Assembly: GCF_036884845.1 (NCBI RefSeq)
Contig: NZ_CP145732.1
Location: 3,038,001-3,102,000, forward strand
Length of the DNA stretch: 64,000 nucleotides
Reading direction: 5' to 3'
Source: Pseudomonas sp. MAG733B
Lineage (GTDB): Bacteria; Pseudomonadota; Gammaproteobacteria; Pseudomonadales; Pseudomonadaceae
Part shown: positions 15,863-24,449 of the stretch, piece by piece
How the letters are laid out: the number at the start of each line of letters is the position of its first letter
Position numbering within the stretch: position 1 is the stretch's first letter
Translations under genes and position numbers: made by a program
Notes under the pieces: generated by a model
Database searches by the model: none
What the model was told of the DNA's origin: nothing
What the model saw: the letters and a program-made list of their open reading frames with translations, nothing else

Positions 15863-16768
15863 ATGAGCGTGCACGAACTCAAGCGTCCGCCGATTGCGGA
15901 TACCACGGAGTGGCGGGTCAATGTGCCCCAGGCGCTGGAGCAATTGCGGCACTGGGCGCAGGTCCGGCCATTGCAACCGGCGTTGCGCCACAAGCGCCAC
16001 GGGCAATGGTTTGTCTGGCGCTGGATTGATGTATTGCGTGATGTCGAGCGTTTGGCCGATGGCTTGCGCCAGCAAGGATTCGATGAGGATTCGCGACTGG
16101 CCGTCAGCGGTGCGTTCGAGCCGAACCTGTTGCTGCTGGCCTTGGCCGCACAGCAGGTGGGCGGGCAATTGCTGGCCGTTGACGACAACCTCGACGCCCC
16201 CGCATTGCACAACGTGTTGTGGCGCAGCGCTCCGACCCATGCCTTTGTGCCGGGCCGGCAAACGCAACAGCTCTGGCTCAATCAGGGCCAGTCACTGCTC
16301 GATTTTGCAGAGCTGCTCGGACCGACGGAACCGCCGCAACGCCTGCGCCTCGGCCTCGTCGGCGCGCAGTTGTGGAGCGAGGAGGGCACGCAGTGGCAGG
16401 ACGGTCTGACCGTGTTGTTCGAACAGTGGCTGGCCAGCGGTCAAGCCCTGGCCTTCCCGGAAAGCCCCGGCAGCGCCAGTCGTGATCGGCGTGAAGTCGC
16501 GCCGTCGGGCCTGCTGCTCTCCGCCGAACGCCTGCAAGTCCTGGCCAGCGAAATCGACAGCCGTCTGGCCCCGCTCGGCACCTGGCGCCGACGCCTCTGC
16601 GACTGGGCCATCGCGCACCCGGAAAAAGCCCTGCAACGGCTGATCAAAAACCGCGTTCGCCGACTGCTGGGTTTCCACAACCTGCACTTCATCTGGCAAG
16701 CCACGCGCACGGCGCAGGCGCAACCCGAGCCGGTGTGGCTCGCTGAGTTCAAACGGGACATCGCATGA
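15863..16768 (+). CDS. Degenerate AMP-binding (acyl-CoA synthetase-like) protein, 301 aa
   Basis: The first 110 residues resemble the N-terminal part of long-chain acyl-CoA synthetases that lead branched-chain-type ABC operons: PALRHKRHGQWFVWRWIDVLRDVERLADGLRQQG and LLALAAQQVGGQLLAVDDN, read in parts. The expected Ser/Thr/Gly-rich ATP-binding loop, the YGxTE-like motif and the C-terminal lid are not seen, and the protein is about half of normal length (600-650). AGGAGGT precedes ATG 15863, and the last four bases overlap the ABC ATPase gene. It is cleanly translated but should be inactive as a ligase. It may survive for translational coupling or as a binding protein. Confidence 0.65.
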   Translation: MSVHELKRPPIADTTEWRVNVPQALEQLRHWAQVRPLQPALRHKRHGQWFVWRWIDVLRDVERLADGLRQQGFDEDSRLAVSGAFEPNLLLLALAAQQVGGQLLAVDDNLDAPALHNVLWRSAPTHAFVPGRQTQQLWLNQGQSLLDFAELLGPTEPPQRLRLGLVGAQLWSEEGTQWQDGLTVLFEQWLASGQALAFPESPGSASRDRREVAPSGLLLSAERLQVLASEIDSRLAPLGTWRRRLCDWAIAHPEKALQRLIKNRVRRLLGFHNLHFIWQATRTAQAQPEPVWLAEFKRDIA

Positions 16769-17541
16769 CCTCGACCGATTCCATTCTGCAAGTCAGTGGC
16801 ATTTCCCTGTCCTTCAAAGGCGTGAAAGCCATCAACGAACTGTCGTTCGACGTTCGACGGGGCGAGATCTGCGCACTGATCGGCCCCAACGGCGCGGGCA
16901 AGAGTTCGTTGCTCAATGTGCTCAACGGCGTGTACCGCTTCGATGCCGGTTCGATCGTCTTCGAACAGCAGCCCTTCAAACGCATCGACCCGCTGAGCGC
17001 CGCGCGCCGGGGCATTGGCCGCACGTTCCAGAACAACGCGCTGTTCAAGAAAATGAGCGTGATCGACAACCTGCTCACCGGCCTGTCGCGGCATCTGCGC
17101 AGCCACTTCATCGAGCAGGCACTCGGTTTGCCACGGGCCCGGCGCGAGGCGGAAAGCTTCCGTCAGAAGGCGCAAGGCGTTCTTGAATTCCTCGACCTGC
17201 AAGCCCAACGCGATGTGCCGGTGGGCAATCTGTCCTACGGCCTGCAAAAGCGCGTGGAGCTTGGTCGTGCCTTGATTGCCGGGCCGAGCCTGTTGCTGCT
17301 CGACGAGCCGATGGCCGGAATGAACGCCGAGGAAAAACAGGAAATGGCCCGGTTCATCGCCGACATCAACCGCGACCTCGGCACCACCGTGGTGTTGATC
17401 GAACATGACATGGGCGTGGTGATGGGCCTGTCCGACCACGTGGTGGTGCTCGATTACGGGCGCAAGGTGGGCGACGGCACGCCTGCCGAGGTGCAGGCCA
17501 ATCCCGAGGTGATCGCGGCGTATCTGGGAGTGGTGCACTGA
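16765..17541 (+). CDS. ABC transporter ATPase, LivG type
   Basis: A 258-residue ATPase with Walker A GPNGAGKS at 40-47, Q-loop region FQNNALF, signature LSYGLQKRVELGRAL, Walker B LLLLDEPMAGM and switch His in LIEHDMGVVMG. The C-terminal VQANPEVIAAYLG is the standard LivG ending. It overlaps the upstream AMP-binding gene by four bases and the permease gene by one. It powers the importer formed by the next four genes; substrate is inferred to be the compound oxidised by the SfnB/LLM enzymes, not a branched-chain amino acid. Confidence 0.92.
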   Translation: MTSTDSILQVSGISLSFKGVKAINELSFDVRRGEICALIGPNGAGKSSLLNVLNGVYRFDAGSIVFEQQPFKRIDPLSAARRGIGRTFQNNALFKKMSVIDNLLTGLSRHLRSHFIEQALGLPRARREAESFRQKAQGVLEFLDLQAQRDVPVGNLSYGLQKRVELGRALIAGPSLLLLDEPMAGMNAEEKQEMARFIADINRDLGTTVVLIEHDMGVVMGLSDHVVVLDYGRKVGDGTPAEVQANPEVIAAYLGVVH

Positions 17542-18422
17542 TGACGTTCTTCTTCGAAACCCTGCTCGGCGGCCTGCTCGCCGGCACCATGTATTCGCTG
17601 GTCGCCATCGGCTTCGTGCTGATCTACAAGGCCAGCGGCGTGTTCAATTTCGCCCAGGGCGCGATGCTGCTGTTCGCCGCGCTGACCTTTGTCAGCCTGC
17701 ATGATCAAGGCGTGCCGTTTGCCCTGGCGCTGTTGCTGACGGTGCTGGTGATGATCATCGGCGCGTTGCTGATCGAACGGCTGGTGTTGCGACCCTTGGT
17801 CAATCGCTCGCAGATCACCCTGTTCATGGCCACCCTTGGCTTGTCGTTCATCATCGAAGGCCTGGCTCAAGGGTTGATGGGCTCGCAAGTGCGGGCGCTG
17901 GACCTGGGCATCGACGATGTGCCGCTGTTCATCGGCGGGATGATGGTCAGCCAGTTCGACCTGATCGCTGCGGCGGCGGCCGTTGTGCTGGTGACGGTGC
18001 TGGCGTTGCTGTTCAACAAGACCCGCATCGGTATTTCTTTGCGGGCGGTGGCGGATGACACCACCGCCGCGCTGTCCATCGGCATCAACCTCAACCGCAT
18101 CTGGCAGATCGTCTGGGCGGTGGCCGGTGTCGTCGGGTTGGTGGCCGGGTTGCTCTGGGGCGCGCGGCAAGGGGTGCAGTTTTCCCTGTCGCTGGTGGTG
18201 CTCAAGGCGTTGCCGGTGTTGATCATCGGCGGCTTCACTTCGATTGGCGGGGCGATTGTCGGCGGGCTGATTGTTGGCGCCGCCGAGAACCTTGCCGAGG
18301 TTTATATCGGCCCGCTGATCGGCGGCGGCATCACGCCGTGGTTCGCCTATGTCCTGGCCTTGGCCTTCCTGTACATCCGTCCCGCCGGCCTGTTCGGCGA
18401 GCGCGCCATCGAGCGAGTCTGA
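17541..18422 (+). CDS. ABC transporter permease, LivH type
   Basis: A 293-residue inner-membrane protein with eight or nine hydrophobic segments. Family motifs: LLGGLLAGTMYSLVAIGFVLIYKASGVFNFAQG at the N-terminus and NKTRIGISLRAVADDTTAALSIGIN (about 155-180), the ATPase-contact loop. The end, IRPAGLFGERAIERV, is typical. It forms the translocation pore with LivM. The one-base overlap with livG (TGATG) shows coupling. Confidence 0.92.
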   Translation: MTFFFETLLGGLLAGTMYSLVAIGFVLIYKASGVFNFAQGAMLLFAALTFVSLHDQGVPFALALLLTVLVMIIGALLIERLVLRPLVNRSQITLFMATLGLSFIIEGLAQGLMGSQVRALDLGIDDVPLFIGGMMVSQFDLIAAAAAVVLVTVLALLFNKTRIGISLRAVADDTTAALSIGINLNRIWQIVWAVAGVVGLVAGLLWGARQGVQFSLSLVVLKALPVLIIGGFTSIGGAIVGGLIVGAAENLAEVYIGPLIGGGITPWFAYVLALAFLYIRPAGLFGERAIERV

Positions 18423-18426
18423 GCCC

Positions 18427-19476
18427 ATGTCGATTTCCCTTGTTCGCGAAACCGCGCCGGCGGTGTTGCTCCAGCGTCGCGTGCCGTGCGGCCTGTTGGG
18501 CCTGCTGCTGATCGCTTTTGTCGTCGTGCCGCTGACGAGCAATGACTATTGGCTCAACGCCATTTTGATTCCGTTCCTGGTGCTGTCCCTCGCCGGATTG
18601 GGCCTCAACCTGCTCACCGGCTACACCGGCCAGACGTCGGTGGGCGCGGCCGGGTTCATGGCGGTCGGTGCGTTCGCCACGTACGGCTTTTTGCTGCGCG
18701 TGCCCGAGTTGGGCTTGCCGGTGGCGCTGCTCGGCGGTGGTTTGATCAGTGCGCTGGTGGGCTTCGTGTTCGGCCTGCCGAGCTCGCGGATCAAAGGCTT
18801 TTACCTGATGGTCACCACGCTGGCCGCGCAGTTCTTCCTTGAGTGGCTGTTCGTCAAGTTTCCCTGGTTCTACAACTACGGTTCGTCCGGGACCATTTCG
18901 GCGCCGAAACTGGCGCTGTTCGGTCATGACCTGAACACGCCGCTGGGCCGTTATCTGCTGACCCTGAGCACGGTATTGCTGTTGACCTGGGTCGCGGTGA
19001 ACCTGGTGAAAAGCCAGGTCGGGCGCAACTGGATGGCGATCCGCGACATGGACACCGCCGCCGCCGTCATCGGCATTCCGGTGGCACGCTACAAGCACCT
19101 GGCGTTTGCCGTCAGTTCGTTCTACCTGGGCATCGCCGGCGCCTTGTGGGCCTTCGCCTATCTGGGCACCGCCAGTGCCAGCAGCTTCGATATCAATCGA
19201 TCGTTCCAGATCCTGTTCATCATCATTATCGGTGGCATGGGCAGCATTGCCGGCAACTTCGTCGGCGCGGCGTTCATCAGCCTGTTGCCGATCCTGCTCA
19301 GTCACGCCGGACAAGCCTTGCTCGGTGGCGCGGTGGACGCCGGGCAGTTACAGAACCTGCAAAAAATCATCTTCGGCGTGCTGATCATCCTGTTCCTGAT
19401 CAAGGAACCGGAAGGCTTGATCCGCCTGCTGGGCAACCTTCGTGAGCGGCTGAGCCACTGGCCGCTGCGCTTCTGA
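18427..19476 (+). CDS. ABC transporter permease, LivM type
   Basis: A 349-residue polytopic protein beginning MSISLVRETAPA five bases after the livH stop; frames opening earlier lie inside livH. Motifs are GLGLNLLTGYTGQTSVGAAGFMAVGAFATYG (residues 58-90, in parts), GLPSSRIKGFYLMVTTLAAQFF and VGRNWMAIRDMDTAAAVIGIPV, the EAA-like loop. The C-terminus FLIKEPEGLIRLLGNLRERL is the usual LivM ending. It is the second half of the importer channel. Confidence 0.92.
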   Translation: MSISLVRETAPAVLLQRRVPCGLLGLLLIAFVVVPLTSNDYWLNAILIPFLVLSLAGLGLNLLTGYTGQTSVGAAGFMAVGAFATYGFLLRVPELGLPVALLGGGLISALVGFVFGLPSSRIKGFYLMVTTLAAQFFLEWLFVKFPWFYNYGSSGTISAPKLALFGHDLNTPLGRYLLTLSTVLLLTWVAVNLVKSQVGRNWMAIRDMDTAAAVIGIPVARYKHLAFAVSSFYLGIAGALWAFAYLGTASASSFDINRSFQILFIIIIGGMGSIAGNFVGAAFISLLPILLSHAGQALLGGAVDAGQLQNLQKIIFGVLIILFLIKEPEGLIRLLGNLRERLSHWPLRF

Positions 19477-19502
19477 ATCCTCCAACTGATTAGAGAGACA
19501 AC

Positions 19503-20843
19503 ATGCGTGCATCCTTGAAACGTTCGCTGCTTGGCGCCGCGTTGGCGCTGGCGGTTTTCGGCAGTGCAGTACCGTTGGTCCAGGCCTCGCCGGACCAGCA
19601 GTTTTTCCCGTTGGCCACTTACCGGGTCGGCGCCTATGCCTCCAGCGGTGTGCAGGTGTGGGCGGGGATGATCGATTACCTGAACTACATCAACGAGGTG
19701 GAGGGCGGGATCAACGGCGTGAAACTGGTCTGGCAGGAGTGCGAAACCGAGTGGACCGCGGAGAAGGGCATCGAGTGCTATGAGCGCTTCAAGAACGGCC
19801 TGGATGGCGCGCCGGTCGCGGTCTATCAACCCAACGGCGCACCGGCAGCCTACGCCCTGAGTGAGCGTGCGGAAGTCGACAAGATCCCGCTGATCACCCT
19901 CGGTTACGGCCGAACCGAAGCCACCGACGGCACGGTGTTTCCGTACAACTTCCCGGTGATGCTGACCTTCTACAGCGAGGCGTCGAGCCTGATCAACTAC
20001 ATCGCCCAGCGCGAAGGCGGCTTCGACAAACTCAAGGGCAAGAAGATTGCCACGGTCTACCACGACTCGGCGTATGGCCGCGAAACCCTCGGCCCGCTGA
20101 AACTGTTGGCGGAGAAATACGGTTTCGAGAACATCCAGATTCCGGTGGCTGATCCGGGCAACGAGCAATCGGCGCAATGGCGGCAGATCCGCCAGGTCAA
20201 CCCGGACTGGGTGTTCCTGCGCACCTGGGGCGTGTCGACGCCGGTGGCGGTGAAGACCGCTGCGCGTTTCGGCTTCCCGGTGGACCACATCGTCGGCGAC
20301 ATCTGGGCCAGTTCCAGCGAAGACGTCTTGCCCGCCGGTGCCGCCGCCAAGGGCTATCTGGCGCTGACGCCATACCCGGCCGGCACTGATTTCGAGATTC
20401 ACAAACGCCTCAAGCAGTACATCCTCGACAAGGGCAAGAGTGACCTCAAGGACCTGAAGAATTTCGGCAGCGTCTACTACAACTCCGGGTTGGTGAACGC
20501 GGCGGTCGCGGTGGAAGCGATCCGCACCGCCCAGGGCAAATTCGGCAAACGCCCGCTCAACGGCGAAGAAGGGCGCTGGGGCCTGGAGCACTTGAACATC
20601 GACGACGCGCGGCTCAAGGACATGGGCTACTTCGGCCTGATGCAAAACCTCAAGTTGTCTTGCAAGGACCATGAAGGCGGCGGTTCGGCGCGGGTCCAGC
20701 AGTGGGATGGCGCCAACTGGACGCTGATCAGCGACTGGATCGCCGCTGACCGCGCCTTGCTGCGACCGTTGATCGATGAAAAGTCTGCCGCCTTCGCCAA
20801 GGAAAAAGGCCTGACCCCACGCACCTGCACCGCAGAGGAATAA
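19503..20843 (+). CDS. Periplasmic substrate-binding protein of the LivK superfamily
   Basis: A 446-residue exported protein with a Sec signal peptide (MRASLKRSLLGAALALAV..., cleavage near VQASPDQ at about 28). The mature part has the type 1 periplasmic fold: SSGVQVWAGMIDYLNYINEVEGGINGVKLVW and KIATVYHDSAYGRETLGPLKLLAEK. It is longer than LivJ/K (about 370) and matches the branch linked to aromatic or hydrophobic acids and organosulfur loci. Two Cys pairs (WQECETEW, IECYERF; LSCKDHE, RTCTAEE) may form disulfides. It delivers substrate to the LivHMGF-type importer. Confidence 0.88.
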   Translation: MRASLKRSLLGAALALAVFGSAVPLVQASPDQQFFPLATYRVGAYASSGVQVWAGMIDYLNYINEVEGGINGVKLVWQECETEWTAEKGIECYERFKNGLDGAPVAVYQPNGAPAAYALSERAEVDKIPLITLGYGRTEATDGTVFPYNFPVMLTFYSEASSLINYIAQREGGFDKLKGKKIATVYHDSAYGRETLGPLKLLAEKYGFENIQIPVADPGNEQSAQWRQIRQVNPDWVFLRTWGVSTPVAVKTAARFGFPVDHIVGDIWASSSEDVLPAGAAAKGYLALTPYPAGTDFEIHKRLKQYILDKGKSDLKDLKNFGSVYYNSGLVNAAVAVEAIRTAQGKFGKRPLNGEEGRWGLEHLNIDDARLKDMGYFGLMQNLKLSCKDHEGGGSARVQQWDGANWTLISDWIAADRALLRPLIDEKSAAFAKEKGLTPRTCTAEE

Positions 20844-20846
20844 GCC

Positions 20847-21614
20847 ATGAGCCACGCCGCCAGCGACATTGCTGCCAACGACTTGTTGCAGGTCAACGAC
20901 ATCGAGGTGATCTACGACGGGGCGATTCTGGCCGTGGCCGGGGTGTCGCTGACGGTGCCCAAGGGCGGCATCGTCGCGTTGCTCGGCGCCAACGGTGCCG
21001 GCAAAAGCACCACGCTCAAGGCGATTTCCGGGCTGGTGCGTGCCGAGCGGGCCGAGGTCAGTCGCGGCAACATCGAATTTCTGGGGCGCGATACCGCAGG
21101 CGTCGATCCGAGCCTGCGGGTGCGTCAGGGCATGGTGCATGTGCTGGAAGGCCGGCACGTGTTCGGGCAACTCACGGTGGAGGACAACCTGCGCAGCGGC
21201 GGTTTTGTCCGGGGCTTGAGCCGGCAGGACATGGCTCGCGATCTGGAGCGCATCTACGCCTGGTTTCCACGCCTGAAAACCAAGCGCAAGACCCAGGCCG
21301 GCCTGACGTCCGGTGGCGAGCAGCAAATGGTTGCCATCGGTCGGGCCTTGATGACGCGTCCGACTTTAGTCCTGCTGGACGAACCTTCCATGGGCCTGGC
21401 GCCTATTATCGTCCAGGAGATTTTCGAGATCGTCGCCCAGCTCAATCGCGAGGCGCAGGTGAGCTTCCTGATTGCCGAGCAAAACATTAATGTGGCGCTC
21501 AAGTACGCCGCCACGGCTTATGTGCTCGATACCGGCCGGGTGGTGTTGTCCGGCAGCGCCGATGAGCTGCTGGCCCGGGGCGATCTGCATGATTTCTATC
21601 TAGGCAAACATTGA
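20847..21614 (+). CDS. ABC transporter ATPase, LivF type
   Basis: A 255-residue ATPase with Walker A GANGAGKST at 47-55, signature TSGGEQQMVAIGRALM, Walker B LVLLDEPSMGLAPIIVQEIF and the LivF-like SFLIAEQNINVALKYA. The first residues are longer than usual, with an extra MSHAASDIAANDL. It follows the binding-protein gene by three bases. With LivG it forms the nucleotide-binding pair of the importer. Confidence 0.92.
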   Translation: MSHAASDIAANDLLQVNDIEVIYDGAILAVAGVSLTVPKGGIVALLGANGAGKSTTLKAISGLVRAERAEVSRGNIEFLGRDTAGVDPSLRVRQGMVHVLEGRHVFGQLTVEDNLRSGGFVRGLSRQDMARDLERIYAWFPRLKTKRKTQAGLTSGGEQQMVAIGRALMTRPTLVLLDEPSMGLAPIIVQEIFEIVAQLNREAQVSFLIAEQNINVALKYAATAYVLDTGRVVLSGSADELLARGDLHDFYLGKH

Positions 21615-21628
21615 TCAGTGAGAACGGC

Positions 21629-23056
21629 ATGAGTGAAACCCAAAGCGGACAGGCGACCGACGCCATCCGTCACGCGGACATCCTGATCGTCGGCGGCGGC
21701 CTCAGCGGCGCGATGCTGGCGGCGCAACTTCTGCGCCTGCCGGGCCGGCGCCATGTGCTGGTGATCGAACCGCGCGCCGAATTGGGTCGGGGCGAAGCCT
21801 ACAGCGCCGTGGAGCTGGGCCATACGCTCAACGGCAACGCGGCGCGCATGAGCGTCGACCCGGACAACGCCGATGACCTGACCCAATGGCTGACCGAATA
21901 CATTGCTGCCGGCGGCTGGCCGGAGTCGGATGAGCAGCATGTGCCGATCAGCGAACTGTTCCCGCCCAGGGGGATTTTTGGTTTGTATGTGCAACAGCGT
22001 CTGGCCGAGGCGCAGGCGGTGGGCGCGCTGCACGGTTCGACGGTCGAGCATGTTCGGGCCGAGGTGGTCGATTTGCAAAGCGATGCGCAATCGGTGCGGA
22101 TGACCTTGAGCGATGGCCAGCGTTTGCAGGGCGAATTTGCCGTGCTGGCCACCGGGATGTTCCCCGCTGCGCGCACGCCGCAGACCGAATCCAGTGGCCT
22201 GAACGCAGCGGCGCTTGATCCGTGGGATGTGGCTGCGATGCAGCAACTCGATCCGCAGTCGACGGTTTTGATCATCGGCTCGGGCCTGACCATGGTCGAT
22301 GCCGTGGTCTCGCTGGAGCAGGCCAGGCATCGCGGGCCGATCGAAGTGTTTTCCCGACATGGCTTGCTGCCCCATGTGCGGCGGCAACCGCCGGCCTGGG
22401 TGGATTTCCTCGCTGAAGACCACGGCATTCGCACGCCTCGTCAACTGGTACGCGAACTGCGCCGGCATTGCCGCGACGCCATCGCTCAAGGCATTGACTG
22501 GCAGGCGCCGCTGGACACGGTGCGGGCGCATATCGGTCGCTTGTGGAATCAGGCCAGCGATGTGCAGCGTCGGCAGTTTGTGCGGCATATTCGGCCATGG
22601 TGGGAGAGCCATCACCACCGCTCGCCACCGTTGAGCGCTGAACTGGTGGAACGCTTGCACGGGGAAGGGCGGTTGCGCATTCAGGCTGCGTCATTCAAGG
22701 GGCTTGAGACTTCGGTGAACGGCGAAGTCAGTATCCGCATTCGACGTCGCGGCGAGGCACAAACCACCGTCGTCAGCGGCGCGGCGTTGATCAACTCCAG
22801 CGGCATCGAATACGACTGGCGCCGGGTGGCACGACCGCTGCCACAACAATTGCTGGCGCGTGGGCTGATCCGACCGGGACCGTTGGCGCTGGGTATCGCC
22901 GCCGAGGCGGACGGTGCGGTGCTGGATGGCGACGGTCGGGCTGCGAGCCGCTTGTTCGCCATGGGCCCGCCGTTGCGCGGTATGTGGTGGGAAAGTACGG
23001 CGGTGACGGATGTGGCCAGTCAGGCCAAGGCTTTGGCGGCGCGATTGGTACGCTGA
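21629..23056 (+). CDS. FAD/NAD(P)-binding oxidoreductase (PF13454-like)
   Basis: A 475-residue flavoprotein. Residues about 16-45 have the dinucleotide fold ADILIVGGGLSGAMLAAQLL; a second one, STVLIIGSGLTMVDAVVSL, lies near 215. The stretch GRGEAYSAVELGHTLNGNAARMSV is typical of the HcxB/YdhS-like family of FAD-NAD(P)-binding proteins. I prefer ATG 21629 (gtgagaacggc upstream) over the TTG at 21611 that overlaps livF. Last gene of the cluster; it could reduce or oxidise a pathway intermediate, or supply electrons. A strong terminator follows. Confidence 0.82.
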   Translation: MSETQSGQATDAIRHADILIVGGGLSGAMLAAQLLRLPGRRHVLVIEPRAELGRGEAYSAVELGHTLNGNAARMSVDPDNADDLTQWLTEYIAAGGWPESDEQHVPISELFPPRGIFGLYVQQRLAEAQAVGALHGSTVEHVRAEVVDLQSDAQSVRMTLSDGQRLQGEFAVLATGMFPAARTPQTESSGLNAAALDPWDVAAMQQLDPQSTVLIIGSGLTMVDAVVSLEQARHRGPIEVFSRHGLLPHVRRQPPAWVDFLAEDHGIRTPRQLVRELRRHCRDAIAQGIDWQAPLDTVRAHIGRLWNQASDVQRRQFVRHIRPWWESHHHRSPPLSAELVERLHGEGRLRIQAASFKGLETSVNGEVSIRIRRRGEAQTTVVSGAALINSSGIEYDWRRVARPLPQQLLARGLIRPGPLALGIAAEADGAVLDGDGRAASRLFAMGPPLRGMWWESTAVTDVASQAKALAARLVR

Positions 23057-23066
23057 CCCCCCAATG

Positions 23067-23100
23067 CAAGAAACCCCGCTTTTGGCGGGGTTTCTTGTTT
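23067..23100 (+). terminator. Rho-independent terminator of the organosulfur cluster
   Basis: 13-base stem caagaaaccccgc / gcggggtttcttg (23067-23079, 23085-23097) with a 5-base loop. Because both flanks are A/T-rich it could also serve the convergent small gene. Confidence 0.88.
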
Positions 23101-23121
23101 CAAGCAGCCCAAGGCCGTTGA

Positions 23122-23346
23122 TCAATAACGCTGATATTTGGAACCGAACTCAGGGCGGTTTTCCGCGACGTAGAGTTTTTCTTTCTGGCTGTCCTGACGG
23201 TCGATGCCGACGGTGTTGACGTTCAGGGTTGCCGGTTGGCTGGATTTGGCAGCGGCAACGATTGGCGTAGTGGCGTGCGGTGCGGCGATGGCCGAAGTAG
23301 CGCCAAGGACCGAGAGGGCGAAACCGAGACTGATGATGCTTTTCAT
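23122..23346 (-). CDS. Small exported protein with EFGSKYQRY tail (74 aa)
   Basis: ATG 23346 starts a clear signal peptide (MKSIISLGFALSVLGATSAIAA, cleavage about residue 22). The mature 50 residues are Ala/Ser/Thr-rich, then end in LYVAENRPEFGSKYQRY. The last 15 residues match the end of the repeat protein at 24450-24983 (VAENRAEFGSKYQRY) with one change. The shared tail suggests a common sorting, binding or processing signal. Sequence upstream of 23346 is in frame but not a plausible N-terminus. Function is unknown. Confidence 0.7.
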   Translation of the reverse strand: MKSIISLGFALSVLGATSAIAAPHATTPIVAAAKSSQPATLNVNTVGIDRQDSQKEKLYVAENRPEFGSKYQRY

Positions 23347-23452
23347 GATGTTGCTCCAGAGCGTGGTGAGAAGATGGGTCCACTGTAGTGCTGGAGCGCT
23401 TTGATGAAAAAACACCCTTGCGCATAGTCGTTATCGAGGATGGTGATGGTAT

Positions 23453-24187
23453 TCAGCGAGGCGGGCTGTCGCTGAGCCAGCGTTGTTTGATCTGCTCCAG
23501 ACGCCCGTCGCGGGTCATCTCGTCCAGCGCCTGTTGCCAGCGCGCTACCTGACGCGCATCGGTCTGCAGCGAGAAGGCGATGTAGCTGGCCTGCTGCATC
23601 AGCGGCATCTGGTAGTGCAACTGGCTGGGCGCCAACCCTTCTTCCCGGGCCATCGAGGCGATGGACAGGGTGTCGGCCACCACGAAGTCGGTTCGGCCCA
23701 TGCGTGCCAGGCGCATCATCTGCTCGGACGAAGCGACGCCATACAGGTTGGTCAGGCCCTGCGTCTGCAAATAGCTGTAGACCAGCCATTTGCGCGGAAC
23801 GACTATCCTCCCCAGGCTGCCGGCCTCGAGCAAACTGTGCACCGGTGGCCGGGTGCTGTCGGCGGAGTACAGCGCGGTTTCCACATCCAGCAACGGCCCG
23901 ACCCACTGGTACTGGGCATCGCGTTCGGCGGTGCGCAATACGGTGAACACCCCGATGCCCGGTTCGGTGTTGGCCACGCGCAAGGCACGCAACAACGGCA
24001 GTTGCTGCAGGTCCACGTGGTCGCCGGTACGTTCGGCCAGCGCTTGCACCACATCCACACCGAATCCCACCAGTTGACCACCTTGCTCGAAATGCAGGGG
24101 CGGGTGGTTTTCGGTGAGCAGGGTCAGGTTGGCCGCGAGCGTATTCAGGCTCAGGAAAAACAGCAGGCAACCGGCAAAGCGCTTCAT
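23453..24187 (-). CDS. Periplasmic solute-binding protein, SBP_bac_3 type
   Basis: A 244-residue protein with a signal peptide (MKRFAGCLLFFLSLNTLA, cleaved near residue 18). The mature protein begins ANLTLLTENHPPLHFEQGGQLVGFGVDVVQAL, the standard start of the family 3 fold, and has GRTDFVVADTLSIASMAREEGL and LEQIKQRWLSD near its end. There are no transporter genes next to it. Such orphan proteins in Pseudomonas are often ligand sensors or amino-acid binders. Ligand is unknown. Confidence 0.8.
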   Translation of the reverse strand: MKRFAGCLLFFLSLNTLAANLTLLTENHPPLHFEQGGQLVGFGVDVVQALAERTGDHVDLQQLPLLRALRVANTEPGIGVFTVLRTAERDAQYQWVGPLLDVETALYSADSTRPPVHSLLEAGSLGRIVVPRKWLVYSYLQTQGLTNLYGVASSEQMMRLARMGRTDFVVADTLSIASMAREEGLAPSQLHYQMPLMQQASYIAFSLQTDARQVARWQQALDEMTRDGRLEQIKQRWLSDSPPR

Positions 24188-24330
24188 GAACCGTCCTTGA
24201 TGAAGTGAGGCGCCGATCTTAGTACAGGCATAGTGCCACTGTCCCGGACTATCTCCGGGGCTTTTGTGTCAGATATCGGGACTTATTGGGGTTGCGTGGT
24301 TTAGCGGAACAAGAGGCGGACGCAAAAAAC

Positions 24331-24420
24331 TGTGGGAGCGGGCTTGCTCGCGAAGACGGCGGCACAGCCAGAATATTCGGTGTCTGACACTGCGCTTTCG
24401 CGAGCAAGCCCGCTCCCACA
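24331..24420. repeat. REP-type inverted repeat pair (tgtgggagcgggcttgctcg family)
   Basis: Perfect 24-base arms at 24331-24354 and 24397-24420, same family and same 42-base spacing as the pair at 15699-15788. Confidence 0.88.
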
Positions 24421-24449
24421 CTGGAACTGTGTTGTAAGGAAGATCGCGA

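Noticed and set aside
19302-21326. 674-codon minus-strand frame opposite the importer genes
   Set aside because: It overlaps three well-supported genes, has shadow-type composition and no start signal.
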